Positions 25,575-34,527 of a stretch of DNA of 64,000 nt are shown here, piece by piece; within the stretch, counting starts at the first letter, position 1; each line of letters starts with the position of its first letter. Below the pieces are notes generated by a model. That model did not search any database. It saw nothing but the letters and a program-made list of their open reading frames with translations, and was not told where the DNA came from. Position numbers and translations under genes: made by a program. This DNA is from JAAZBW01 sp035647855 (GTDB lineage Bacteria > Actinomycetota > Actinomycetes > Actinomycetales > Actinomycetaceae), in NCBI GenBank assembly GCA_035647855.1, contig DASRMP010000053.1, positions 21,716 through 85,715 on the forward strand, given 5' to 3'.

Positions 25575-25796
25575 TCAGATGGCGAAGCCGACGCGCCGTT
25601 CCTCCCCGTCGCCAATGAGTACGTAACCGACCGCATCCGGCGGCACGACTACTGTGCGACCCCTCGCATCCTTGATCGTCAGCGGACCCCCACTCTTCAT
25701 CGCCTCTGAAACGGTCTCGGCGAACGTTGCCGGATCTCCTTCGACCTCGAGGGACAGTTCTCGCGCCACATTGCGAATCCCGATCGAAACGTCCAT
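25575..25796 (-). CDS. DUF3107 protein (73 aa)
   Basis: A 73-residue protein (MDVSIGIRNVARELSLEVEG at the N-terminus) matching the small conserved actinobacterial DUF3107/TB9.4 family over its whole length, ending RRVGFAI. CAGGAG lies 7 bp upstream of the ATG at 25796; the upstream open frame is not conserved. The beta-rich pattern with alternate hydrophobic residues suggests a compact sandwich. Its function is unknown, but it is regularly found between rhlE and adnA. Confidence 0.9.
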   Translation of the reverse strand: MDVSIGIRNVARELSLEVEGDPATFAETVSEAMKSGGPLTIKDARGRTVVVPPDAVGYVLIGDGEERRVGFAI

Positions 25797-25874
25797 CTCT
25801 GCTCCTGAGTTCTTGGCCGGGGCAGCCGACTTCATTCCCCCGCCCTCGCCTGTTTCCGTCAGTCTAGGCGTGAT

Positions 25875-28800
25875 GTGGCAGGTCGCGCCGTGACCGTCAA
25901 CCGGTTCGCGGAGATCGTCAGAGGCGCGTGGTCGAATGAACTCGTGGCAATCCGACTCACCTCTCCCAGACCGGTCCCCGCGGCACCGGCGCTCGATCAC
26001 GTCCAGGAGGCCGTGGTCCGGCGCCCGGCCGCGGGTTCCCACCTGCTCGTGGTTGGCCCGCCGGGCAGCGGCAAGACCACGGTGGCGCTCGAGGCGTTCC
26101 TGGGCCGCGCGGGGAAGGAAGCATCCGAGCCGGCCCATGTCCTGCTCGTGCCAACCAGGGTCGCGGCGGCCGAACTGAAGGTGGCTGCTTCCGCCAGACT
26201 TCTGGGGGCGGGCCGTGCCCGCCGCTCACCAGCGGTCCACACGCCCTCCGCCTTTGCTTTCGCGATCGTCCGGCAGTTCGCGGTGGCGCGGGGAGAACCG
26301 GTCCCGAGCCTCATCACGGGTGCGCAGCAGGACAGGATCCTCGCGGAGTTGCTCGAAGGACACATCGAGGGTGCCGGGGCACCGGTCCGGTGGCCCGGAT
26401 CGCTTCCCACAGGGGTTCTCGGAATCCCGGCGTTCCGGGACGAGTTGCGCAACTTCTTCATGCGTGCGGCCGAATTCGGACTCGATGCGGAGGAAATCGC
26501 CGAGCTGGGGCGCTCCCGCGGCCGGCCCGAGTGGGTCATGGCCGCCGCACTTCTCGATGAGTACCGGAACGTCGTCGCGCTCGGTGACATGCCGGACGAA
26601 CGCGGTGAGCGGTATGACGCTGCGCGGGTCATCGGCGAGGCGGCCACGCTCATCGAGAATTGGGAGCAACTCTCGCCAAGCCGTCCGCCACGGGTCGAGT
26701 CCGTTGTGGTGGATGACTACCAGGAGGCGTCTGCCGCGCTTGTCCGGCTGCTCGCAGCACTCGCGGACCGGGGCGCCCACCTCACGCTGCTCGGAAACCC
26801 GGACGTTGCTGTCCAGACGTTCCGCGGGGCGCAGCCGCAGTTCGTCGGACGTGCGACCGGTGAGGCCGGCCTGGGCGGTTTCGGCGCCGAACGCGTGGTG
26901 CTGCCGTGGGTGTATCGCGGCACGCCCGCCCTTCACGGTGTCGTCGGCGAGGCGGTTGCGAACGTCCCGACGGCGGGAGTTGCCTCCCATCGCGGCTCTC
27001 AACTCGCGCCGGACCTAACAGCGGCCGGAGCCGATGCCGAAGCGCGAAGCGCGGACAAGACCGTTGCGGCCATGAAAGCTCCGTCGGCAGGCGCCGAGGT
27101 GGCGCTCATCGCTCAGGAGTTGCGGCAGGCTCACCTGCATCGGGGCATCTCGTGGGACCGAATGGCGGTGGTGGTGCGATCGGGCCGGACCCAGCACGAA
27201 CTGCGGCGCAGATTGCGCGGATTCCACATCCCCGTCACGCCCGCAGCTGCCGCCGTCGTGCTGCGTGACGAGCCTGCGGTCCGGATGATCCTCTCGGCCA
27301 TAGAGGCGGGGGACGTGGGGCTTACGGGCGAGCAGGCGGCCGAACTCCTGACCGGCGGCATTGGCCGGCTCGATGGAGTCGGGATGCGGCGCATGAGGCG
27401 GGAGATACTCTCGCGGATCCGGAACGGCGAGTTCGGGCCGGACCAGGGAATCGACGATGCTCTTGCCGAACTGCTTTCCACCAGCGAGGGCGCCGCCACC
27501 CTTCCCGGCGGTCTTGGAGAGGCAGCGGGGCGCGTCGCAACGGTCGTGGCCGCAGCCCGGGGCGCGCTCACTGGCGGTGATCCCTCGCCTCAGACGGTGC
27601 TGTGGGACGTGTGGGAGGCGACAGGACTGGCCGAGGAGTGGCGCTCACACGCGCTCCGGCGTGGCCCGCTCGGCGATCGGGCGGACTCGGATCTGGACTC
27701 CGTCATGGCGTTGTTCGAGCTCGCCGAGAGCTTCGAGGTCCGCACCGCGGGCGCGAGTGCCCGCGAGTTCGTGGCACACGTGCGCGCCGAGGCACTGCCG
27801 TCGGACACGCTCGCGCAACTCGGGCGGCGCGAGCCAGGTGTCGATGTGCTCACCGTGGCGCAGGCGGCCGGGCAGGAGTGGGACCTGGTGGTGGTAGCCG
27901 GGGTCCAGGAGAACGCATGGCCGGATCTGAGGCTCCGGGACTCCGTTCTCGGTGCCGGCGAACTGGCGAACCTTCAACTCGGCCGGCTCGGAATCGGATC
28001 CGCCGCAGCGCGCCGCGAGATCCTCGGCGATGAGTGGAGGCTCTTCGCGTCAGCGGTGTCCCGTGTACGGCAGCGCCTGCTCGTGACAGCGGTTGACGGG
28101 GAAGATCTCCGGCCTTCCGGATTCTACGAGCTGGTGGCAGAACTGGCAGGAGGAGAGACGAGTGGAGCTCCGCAACCGGTGCGGCGTCTCGATCTGCGCG
28201 GCCTTGTCGCCGAACTCCGCGGACTCGTCGAGCAGCCGAGCGAGGCGGAACGGGAGTCGGGCGTGGCCGCCGGGCTCCTCGGGCTGCTGGCCGAGCTCGG
28301 CGTGCCGGGGGCGCGGCCGGAGGAGTGGGCCGGGCTTGCCGCGGCGTCGTCGTCGGAGCCGATCTATCCTCCGGACGGGCTCGTGTACGTCTCGCCCTCG
28401 AGGGTGGAGACAGCGGTCACCTGCGGTCTTCGATGGGTGCTGGAGGCAACGGGCGGGCGTGCCGCCGGGAAGATCGAGCAGAGCGTTGGCAACCTCATCC
28501 ACGAGATCGCGGAGCAGCATCCCCATGGAACGCGAGCGGAACTGCGTGCGGCGCTGGAGGAACGCTTCGACTCGCTCGAGATTCCCGAGGGCTGGATCCG
28601 TGATCGGCAGCGCGAGAGCGCCGAGGAGATGGTCGATCGCCTGGCGGAGTACATCGCGACGGTGCCCGGCAGAGTCGATACCGAGGTGCGCGTCTCTCAA
28701 CGAGTGGGGGATGCGGTCATCTCTGGTTACGTCGACCGGCTCGAGTGGGTGGACGAGGGTGTGCGTGTGGCCGACATCAAGACGGGGACCACGGTGCCGA

Positions 28801-29123
28801 GCCAGGAGGACTGCAAGAGGAACCCGCAACTGGGCGCATATCAGTTGGCCGTCGGTGCCGGTGCGTTACGGACACAGGACGGGCAGGAGGTGCAATCGGT
28901 GGGCGCGCGGCTTGTGTACGTGGCGAAGGGTGCACGTGGGCCGTGGACACGCACACAGGAGGGACTGCCGGAGGACGGCGGTTGGGCGCGGGAAGTCCTG
29001 GAAGAAGCTCTTGAGGTCATGCGCGGCACGAACTTCGTGGCGCGCCGCGGCCCCACCTGCAGCCACTGCCCGGTCAAACGCTCCTGCCCGGCGCACGATC
29101 TCGGAGTAAGGAGTTCACGATGA
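25875..29123 (+). CDS. adnA: AdnA: helicase-nuclease subunit of the AdnAB recombination machine
   Basis: A 1082-residue protein. The UvrD-like motor starts with Walker A GPPGSGKTTV (61-70); motif II is VVDDYQEA rather than the usual DExQ. A RecB-type PD-(D/E)XK nuclease follows at the C-terminus (GYVDRLEW, VADIKTG, QLGAYQLA). Four cysteines, one in VTCGLRW and three in CSHCPVKRSC, suggest an Fe-S cluster as in AddB/AdnA. With AdnB it resects double-strand breaks. GTG at 25875 or at 25890 may start it; neither has a clear ribosome site. The stop overlaps adnB by 4 bp. Confidence 0.9.
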   Translation: MAGRAVTVNRFAEIVRGAWSNELVAIRLTSPRPVPAAPALDHVQEAVVRRPAAGSHLLVVGPPGSGKTTVALEAFLGRAGKEASEPAHVLLVPTRVAAAELKVAASARLLGAGRARRSPAVHTPSAFAFAIVRQFAVARGEPVPSLITGAQQDRILAELLEGHIEGAGAPVRWPGSLPTGVLGIPAFRDELRNFFMRAAEFGLDAEEIAELGRSRGRPEWVMAAALLDEYRNVVALGDMPDERGERYDAARVIGEAATLIENWEQLSPSRPPRVESVVVDDYQEASAALVRLLAALADRGAHLTLLGNPDVAVQTFRGAQPQFVGRATGEAGLGGFGAERVVLPWVYRGTPALHGVVGEAVANVPTAGVASHRGSQLAPDLTAAGADAEARSADKTVAAMKAPSAGAEVALIAQELRQAHLHRGISWDRMAVVVRSGRTQHELRRRLRGFHIPVTPAAAAVVLRDEPAVRMILSAIEAGDVGLTGEQAAELLTGGIGRLDGVGMRRMRREILSRIRNGEFGPDQGIDDALAELLSTSEGAATLPGGLGEAAGRVATVVAAARGALTGGDPSPQTVLWDVWEATGLAEEWRSHALRRGPLGDRADSDLDSVMALFELAESFEVRTAGASAREFVAHVRAEALPSDTLAQLGRREPGVDVLTVAQAAGQEWDLVVVAGVQENAWPDLRLRDSVLGAGELANLQLGRLGIGSAAARREILGDEWRLFASAVSRVRQRLLVTAVDGEDLRPSGFYELVAELAGGETSGAPQPVRRLDLRGLVAELRGLVEQPSEAERESGVAAGLLGLLAELGVPGARPEEWAGLAAASSSEPIYPPDGLVYVSPSRVETAVTCGLRWVLEATGGRAAGKIEQSVGNLIHEIAEQHPHGTRAELRAALEERFDSLEIPEGWIRDRQRESAEEMVDRLAEYIATVPGRVDTEVRVSQRVGDAVISGYVDRLEWVDEGVRVADIKTGTTVPSQEDCKRNPQLGAYQLAVGAGALRTQDGQEVQSVGARLVYVAKGARGPWTRTQEGLPEDGGWAREVLEEALEVMRGTNFVARRGPTCSHCPVKRSCPAHDLGVRSSR

Positions 29124-32100
29124 CTGTCAGCCTGCGTCACTCCGCACTGGAGATTGCCGCCGCCGTCAACAAGGGGCGGCCGCGCGGCGAGCACATCGTC
29201 CCGACCGCCGAACAGATCGCGGTCATCGAGGCGCCGCTCGCCCCCGTACTCGTGGTGGCCGGCGCCGGCAGCGGCAAGACGGCCACAATGGCCGACCGAG
29301 TCGTCTGGCTCGTGGTCAACGGGCTTGCGCGGCCGGATGAGGTTCTCGGCCTCACCTTCACGCGCAAGGCGGCGGGCGAACTCGCGGAGCGGGTCCGGCG
29401 GAATCTCCGGCGTGCCCGCGCCGCCGGCCTCTTCGACGGCGACGCACTCGAGACCACCATGTCCACGTACAACTCCTTCGCAGCCGGCGTGGTGCGGGAT
29501 CACGCGCTACGCGTGGGCCGGGATCCTGACGCGGGCCTGATCACGGCTGCCGGGGTGTGGCAGATCATGGACGAGGTGGTCCGCAACTGGCCCGGAGGCC
29601 TCCGCATGGACTGCGCACCCGGCACGGTCACCAAGCGGGCAATGAAGCTCGCCGAGGAACTCCGTGGCCACCTCGTCAGCGTCGAGGAGGCGCGCGATCA
29701 CACACGCTCCCTGCTGCCCGAGTTCGAGCGGGTGGCCTCGCTGAAGGCTCCGAAGACCAAGAGCAGAGAGATAAACGAGGCAGTCGCGGCACTGAACGAG
29801 CGGCTCGGTCTGCTCGGCATCGTTGAGGTCTATCTCGCGCGACTGCGGGAGCTCGGCCTCGTGGAGTTTTCCGACCAGGTGGCAATCGCCTGCGAGATCG
29901 CCCGCAAGGTCCCGGCAGTGGGCAGGCTCATGCGCTCCCAGTACCGCGCGGTCCTTCTCGACGAGTTCCAGGACACCTCGGTGGCGCAGCTGCAGTTCCT
30001 CGTCGACCTGTTCGGGCCGGGCTTCGCGGCGATGGCAGTCGGGGATCCGAACCAGGCGATCTACGGCTGGCGTGGCGCCTCCGCGTCCTCGCTTGTCAGC
30101 TTCCGGGACGGGTTCTCGACCAAGGAGAGGCCCACCCAGGTCTGCCACCTCACCACCTCGTGGCGGAATGACGAGGCCATCCTCGATGCCGCCAATGTAA
30201 TCGCGAGTCCGTTGGTGGACGATCGGAGCGGGGCGGGAAGTCTCCTCAGGCCGCTCGGACCGCGGCCGCAGGCAGGGAGCGGCACCGTGCACCGCTCCGT
30301 CGCGATGACCGAGGAGGAAGAAGCCGGGGAGATCGCCCGCTGGGTGGCCGAACGCTGGCGTCCCGGAGAACGGACCGCCGCAGTTCTCTGCAGGGCCGGA
30401 AACCAGTTCGCGCCCTTGCTCCGCGCTTTCCGTCACCTCGGGATCGAGCCGAAGGTGGTCGGACTGAAAGGCCTGCTGTCAACGCCCGAGGTGATCGACC
30501 TCCGCGCCGCGCTCGAGATCGCGGCGGACCCGAGCCGCGGCGACTCCATGATGCGACTGCTCACCAACGCGAGGCTGGGACTCGCGGACCTCCATGTCCT
30601 CGCAGAGTGGAGCAGCGAACTCGCCGGGGAGGACGCGCGCGGCGACGACGAGGTCTCGGCGGCGATCGTCGAGGCGGTCGCCTCTCCACCGCCATCCGGC
30701 TTCCACACCCGGGCCGGCCACCGGCTCTCGAGCGAGGGCCTCCGGCGCATTCGCCGTCTGGACTCGCAATTGCGGGAAATCCGGGCGGCGCTCACCTACC
30801 CGCTCACCGACCTCGTCATAACCGCGGAGCGCGCGCTCCTCCTCGACATTGAATTGGCTGCCCGCCCCGGCGCCGATCCGGGCGCAGCCCGCGCCAACCT
30901 GGATGCTTTCGCGGTACGTGCCGGCGAGTATGCGGCCGGAGTTGCGGCGCCCACGCTGTCCGGCTTCCTCTCGTGGCTCGCCGCCGCGGACGAGGAGGAG
31001 AAGGGCCTCGAGATGCCCGCCGCCGCAGTGGACGAGAACTCCGTCCAGATCCTCACCATGCACGCGTCCAAGGGACTGGAATGGGATGTGGTCGCGCTCG
31101 CGGGCCTCACGGAGGGCACGTTCCCGAGCCGGAGAAACTACAGCGGGAAACTCGCGAGGACCGAGAAGGGATGGGTGCGGACTGCGGGAATGCTGCCCGC
31201 CCCTCTGCGCGGAGACGCGAAGTATCTCCCCGAGTTCGACGACGGAGCCGGGACTCCGCCCGAGTTCCAGCAGGAAGTCCGGCTGTACGAGGAAGAGCTC
31301 TTCGAGCACTCGATCCTGGAGGAACGGCGCATCGCGTACGTTGCCGTGACCCGGGCCCGGCAGGAGCTTCTCCTTTCCGGCTCGCACTACCGCGGCGGCA
31401 AGCGGCCGCTTGAGATCTCCCGGTTCCTCTCCGAACTCGCCGGCGTGTCCGCGATTCCGGACGGCTACTTTGAGGTTCCGCCGCCCGACGAGGACGCTGA
31501 GCGTCCGGAAACGGAGGAGAGCGAGGCGCTCAGCTACCCGGGCACGGATCCGCTCATCGCGTCCGCGTCTCACGGCGATCAACCCACCAGGCGGGAGAGA
31601 CTCATGCAGTCGGCCGCCGCGGTCGAACGGGGACGAGCGGCAGTGCCCGGGCTCTCACTCGACGACGCCGCCGCGATCGGGAACGCTCTTGAGCAACTCG
31701 CCGGCCGCGCGGCCGAACCCGGTTCGTCCGCGCTCGTCGAGGACGTAGGTGCCCTGCTTCGGGAGGCGGCGGCCCGCCGGGCAGCCGTCGAGGTGGAGAT
31801 GCCGCGCCACCTCTCCGCTTCGAGCGCGATGGCGATGACCCGCTCGCCTGGCGAGTTCGTCCTGGACCTGCGCCGGCCCGTGCCACGCCGGCCGTCCACC
31901 GCCGCTCGGCTCGGCAACGAGTTCCATGCCTGGGTGGAGAACCACTTCAGGATGCCGGCGTTCGCCGGCGAGTTCGGCTTCGCCGAGGATGCGCCGGCAG
32001 TGGGTGGAGCGCCGGAGCGGCTCGCGGCGCTCAAGTCCGCGTTCATTGGATCCGAGTGGGCGTCCCGGGTTCCCGAGGCCGTGGAGGTGGACCTCGAAAC

Positions 32101-32434
32101 CCGGATCGCCGGGCAACTCATTCGATGCCGGATCGACGCCGTCTTCCGTGTGGACGGGCGTGTCACGGTGGTCGACTGGAAGACGGGAGCCGAACCCGCC
32201 TCGCAGGCAGAGACCGATCATCGCCGGCTCCAGTTGGAGATCTACCGGCTGGCATACTCGCGAGCCCACGGCGTCGGCCTCGACGATATCGAGGCGGCGT
32301 TCCACTACGTGGCGTCGGACGTCACCCGCGCATCGGGCATGTGGACCGAAGCAGAGATCGAGAACAAGATCCTGCACTCGCTCGATACGCTCGGCGCCTT
32401 CGACGGTGCCGGGGCGCTTCGAGTGACGCGCTGA
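29120..32434 (+). CDS. adnB: AdnB: helicase-nuclease subunit of the AdnAB recombination machine
   Basis: A 1104-residue protein. The SF1A motor shows Walker A AGAGSGKT (48-55), TFTRKAAGELAERVRR, LLDEFQDTSVAQ (motif II), GDPNQAIYGWRGAS (motif III) and HASKGLEWDVV with VAVTRARQ late in the motor. A C-terminal RecB-like nuclease has GNEFHAWVE, IDAVFRVDGRVTVVDWKTG and QLEIYRLAY. Both activities look intact, in line with AdnB being the dominant motor in Mycobacterium. ATG 29120 overlaps adnA (ATGA). It converges with the APH-like gene, 7 bp apart. Confidence 0.94.
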   Translation: MTVSLRHSALEIAAAVNKGRPRGEHIVPTAEQIAVIEAPLAPVLVVAGAGSGKTATMADRVVWLVVNGLARPDEVLGLTFTRKAAGELAERVRRNLRRARAAGLFDGDALETTMSTYNSFAAGVVRDHALRVGRDPDAGLITAAGVWQIMDEVVRNWPGGLRMDCAPGTVTKRAMKLAEELRGHLVSVEEARDHTRSLLPEFERVASLKAPKTKSREINEAVAALNERLGLLGIVEVYLARLRELGLVEFSDQVAIACEIARKVPAVGRLMRSQYRAVLLDEFQDTSVAQLQFLVDLFGPGFAAMAVGDPNQAIYGWRGASASSLVSFRDGFSTKERPTQVCHLTTSWRNDEAILDAANVIASPLVDDRSGAGSLLRPLGPRPQAGSGTVHRSVAMTEEEEAGEIARWVAERWRPGERTAAVLCRAGNQFAPLLRAFRHLGIEPKVVGLKGLLSTPEVIDLRAALEIAADPSRGDSMMRLLTNARLGLADLHVLAEWSSELAGEDARGDDEVSAAIVEAVASPPPSGFHTRAGHRLSSEGLRRIRRLDSQLREIRAALTYPLTDLVITAERALLLDIELAARPGADPGAARANLDAFAVRAGEYAAGVAAPTLSGFLSWLAAADEEEKGLEMPAAAVDENSVQILTMHASKGLEWDVVALAGLTEGTFPSRRNYSGKLARTEKGWVRTAGMLPAPLRGDAKYLPEFDDGAGTPPEFQQEVRLYEEELFEHSILEERRIAYVAVTRARQELLLSGSHYRGGKRPLEISRFLSELAGVSAIPDGYFEVPPPDEDAERPETEESEALSYPGTDPLIASASHGDQPTRRERLMQSAAAVERGRAAVPGLSLDDAAAIGNALEQLAGRAAEPGSSALVEDVGALLREAAARRAAVEVEMPRHLSASSAMAMTRSPGEFVLDLRRPVPRRPSTAARLGNEFHAWVENHFRMPAFAGEFGFAEDAPAVGGAPERLAALKSAFIGSEWASRVPEAVEVDLETRIAGQLIRCRIDAVFRVDGRVTVVDWKTGAEPASQAETDHRRLQLEIYRLAYSRAHGVGLDDIEAAFHYVASDVTRASGMWTEAEIENKILHSLDTLGAFDGAGALRVTR

Positions 32435-32441
32435 GAGGCCG

Positions 32442-33530
32442 CTACGGGCTGCTCGGACTGGCGGGCGACTCGCCCGAAGCGATGACTTCGTCCTCGGCGT
32501 CGAGCGGGCTGAACGCGCCGGTGACGGACCACGACGACTCGGTGGCCGCCTCGACCCAGTCGATCTCGTCGTCCTCAGGAAGGATCGGGGTCGCGCGGCC
32601 GATAGGGCCGGAGTCCGCCACCTGACGGGCGAGCGAATGCAGCATCGTCTCGGCGTCGGCGATGATCTCGCGGTCCTCCAGCCGTACGCCGTGGAGCAGC
32701 CAGCGCGCGACGGCGAGTTCGGAGTAGAGCGTGGCGCGCGCGGTGAGGAAATCGTCGGGCTGCATGGTGCGTCCCATCGCGTAGGACTCCTCGAGGGTGT
32801 CGAGTGAGGCGTCCGGTGCCGCGGCGTAGAGCCACGCGAGGTCCTCGGCGGGGTCCCCGACATGCGCGTTCGACCAGTTCTTGATCGCAGTGACCGCGCC
32901 GTTCGAGAAGAGGAGATTCTCCGCTGCAAGATCGCCGTGCACGGGCGCCGGAGAGAAATGCCAGAGAGCGACGTCCTCGAGCGCACGCTCCCAGCGGGCC
33001 AGCAGGACGGGAGGCACCTTCGTGGTGCGGGCGGCGTCGTCGAGTTCGGCGAGGCGGCGGCGCCGGTAGCCGTCGGCGTCGTAGATCGGGGCGTGTGCGG
33101 CGTCGAAAAGCTCGTGGGGGAGCTCATGGATCTGGGCGATGGCACGTCCCAGGGAGGCGGTGGGGCCACCCGGACCTGCGGTCAGCGACGTGAGATCGAG
33201 GGGCCGCCCCGGCAGATCGCGGTACACGATCATGCGGAATCCCTCCGCCGTTTCTGCCGTTCCTTCCGGCCGTGCGACGTCGAACGCGAGGCGGTCCTCG
33301 CGGACGGCGATATCGAGCTGGGCCAGGAGCAGAACCTCGGCGTCGAGCGCGGTCGAGGCCGAGGGGTGGCGGGCCGCCTGGACGACCCAGTGCCGTCCCT
33401 TCGCATCGAGGAGTCCGCAGTACCTGTAGTCAGATGTCATCTCTTGCGGAGAGCGCGTGGCGACGACGTCGAGGCCGCGTACAGCTGAGGTCGCGAGCGC
33501 TGCGAGCTGAAGCGACACTTTTCGGGGCAC
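32442..33530 (-). CDS. APH-like phosphotransferase with altered metal ligand
   Basis: A 362-residue aminoglycoside-phosphotransferase-fold protein. The catalytic loop VHGDLAAENLLF is intact. In the next metal motif, where the family has an Asp (IDW...), this protein reads AIKNWSNAHVGDPAEDLAWL: the Asp codon is AAC (Asn), one base from GAC. A C-terminal acidic tail of about 50 residues follows. Many actinobacteria have such a gene beside adnB. The Asn may abolish magnesium-dependent transfer, leaving a pseudokinase, or another residue may substitute. The substrate is unknown; no resistance role is implied. Confidence 0.82.
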   Translation of the reverse strand: MPRKVSLQLAALATSAVRGLDVVATRSPQEMTSDYRYCGLLDAKGRHWVVQAARHPSASTALDAEVLLLAQLDIAVREDRLAFDVARPEGTAETAEGFRMIVYRDLPGRPLDLTSLTAGPGGPTASLGRAIAQIHELPHELFDAAHAPIYDADGYRRRRLAELDDAARTTKVPPVLLARWERALEDVALWHFSPAPVHGDLAAENLLFSNGAVTAIKNWSNAHVGDPAEDLAWLYAAAPDASLDTLEESYAMGRTMQPDDFLTARATLYSELAVARWLLHGVRLEDREIIADAETMLHSLARQVADSGPIGRATPILPEDDEIDWVEAATESSWSVTGAFSPLDAEDEVIASGESPASPSSP

Positions 33531-33667
33531 ACCCCAACGTTACGCGAGTGGCGGCGGCACTGGGAGTTTCTACGCGCCACGGATGGGTGACGGACGCTGC
33601 GCCATGATTCCGCCGGGGCCGCGAGCCGATCCGGTCACCGCGGCTGCTCCACTCTTACACTCGGAGT

Positions 33668-34129
33668 ATGGAAGGGCAGTCGGCGCACTCGGGAACACGT
33701 GACGGCATCGTCGCCGAAGCCGCGGCGGAGTTCCGGCGGCGTGGTGCGCGAATGTCCGTTCCGCGCCGCGCGGTGCTCGAAGCCCTGCTGGCGCACTCGG
33801 GGCATCTCACGGCCGATGAAGTGGCAGAAACCGTCGCCGAACGCGAACCCGGGGTGCATCGTTCGTCCGTCTACCGGGCACTCGAGGCCCTGTGCGGCAT
33901 CGGAATGGTCCAGCACATCCACCTCGGGCACGGCGCCACCGCCTTCCACCTGACCGGGCCAGGGAACCCGCATCTCCACGCCCAATGCCGCAAGTGCGGC
34001 AGGGTCATCGATCTGCCGAGCAACCTTCTCGACGCCGTCGCGAGACGGTTGCTGGAGGAGGCCTACTTCCAACTCGATGCGACTCACGTGGCGCTCTCCG
34101 GCCTGTGCGCCGGGTGTCGAAGCAACTAG
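33668..34129 (+). CDS. Fur-family metal-dependent repressor (Zur-like)
   Basis: A 153-residue protein. The winged-helix domain contains MSVPRRAVLEALLAHSGHLTADEV and the recognition helix RSSVYRALEAL. The dimer/metal domain has HLHAQCRKCGRVIDL and a terminal CAGC, forming the structural Cys4 zinc site, with His residues in MVQHIHLGHGATAFH for the sensing site. The mix resembles Zur/FurB more than PerR. Immediately downstream lies a decayed siderophore-type ABC ATPase, so the ancestral target was possibly metal uptake. Promoter symmetry was not seen. Confidence 0.88.
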   Translation: MEGQSAHSGTRDGIVAEAAAEFRRRGARMSVPRRAVLEALLAHSGHLTADEVAETVAEREPGVHRSSVYRALEALCGIGMVQHIHLGHGATAFHLTGPGNPHLHAQCRKCGRVIDLPSNLLDAVARRLLEEAYFQLDATHVALSGLCAGCRSN

Positions 34130-34140
34130 TCACCGTCAGC

Positions 34141-34317
34141 GTGCTCGGCGCTGTGAAGGAACTCACTGAGTGCACCGGACTGACTTCAATCGCCGTGATG
34201 CACGTCCTCAATCTGGCGCTCCGCTTCGCGGACTCCTTCGTGTTCCTCGTCGACGGGCGGGTGCACGCCGCCGGAGGCCACGAGGTCGTGACCTCGCGAG
34301 TCGTCGCCGACGCCTAG
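34141..34317 (+). pseudogene. Remnant of an iron-siderophore ABC transporter ATPase (FecE/FepC type)
   Basis: The frame encodes only the last 58 residues of such an ATPase: after a degraded start come VMHVLNLALRFADSFVFL and DGRVHAAGGHEVVTSRVV, which match the H-loop and C-terminal end of FecE/FepC ATPases (usual form LHDLNLALRYAD). Walker A, signature and Walker B are absent. It begins 12 bp after the Fur-family gene. A metal-uptake operon beside its regulator seems to have been lost by deletion. Confidence 0.8.
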
Positions 34318-34424
34318 TGAGTTCGGGTCTCGTTGATCCAAGTGGACGACCAGACGCTCGTGGTTCCGCGGTAGGCGAACCCGCCCCGCAACGAGCGGAA
34401 CCGGGCGGGAGATTTGCCGGCGAG

Positions 34425-34441
34425 TTATACACAGCTTGTGG
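34425..34441 (+). promoter_or_regulatory. DnaA-box-like pair upstream of the tad operon
   Basis: TTATACACA at 34425-34433 fits the DnaA consensus TTATNCACA exactly. It is followed by TTGTGGAC (34436-34443), which contains TGTGGA, the core of an opposed box. The pair is 85-100 bp before tadA. A role in DnaA binding is only suggested by match. Confidence 0.35.
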
Positions 34442-34527
34442 ACGCTCGTCCCACCGCGCCGCGCCTTGCTAGTAGCCTCAAGCCGGATTTGGCGGCCGTG
34501 GCCGCGCAGCGTTCGTGTGGGGGCAGG

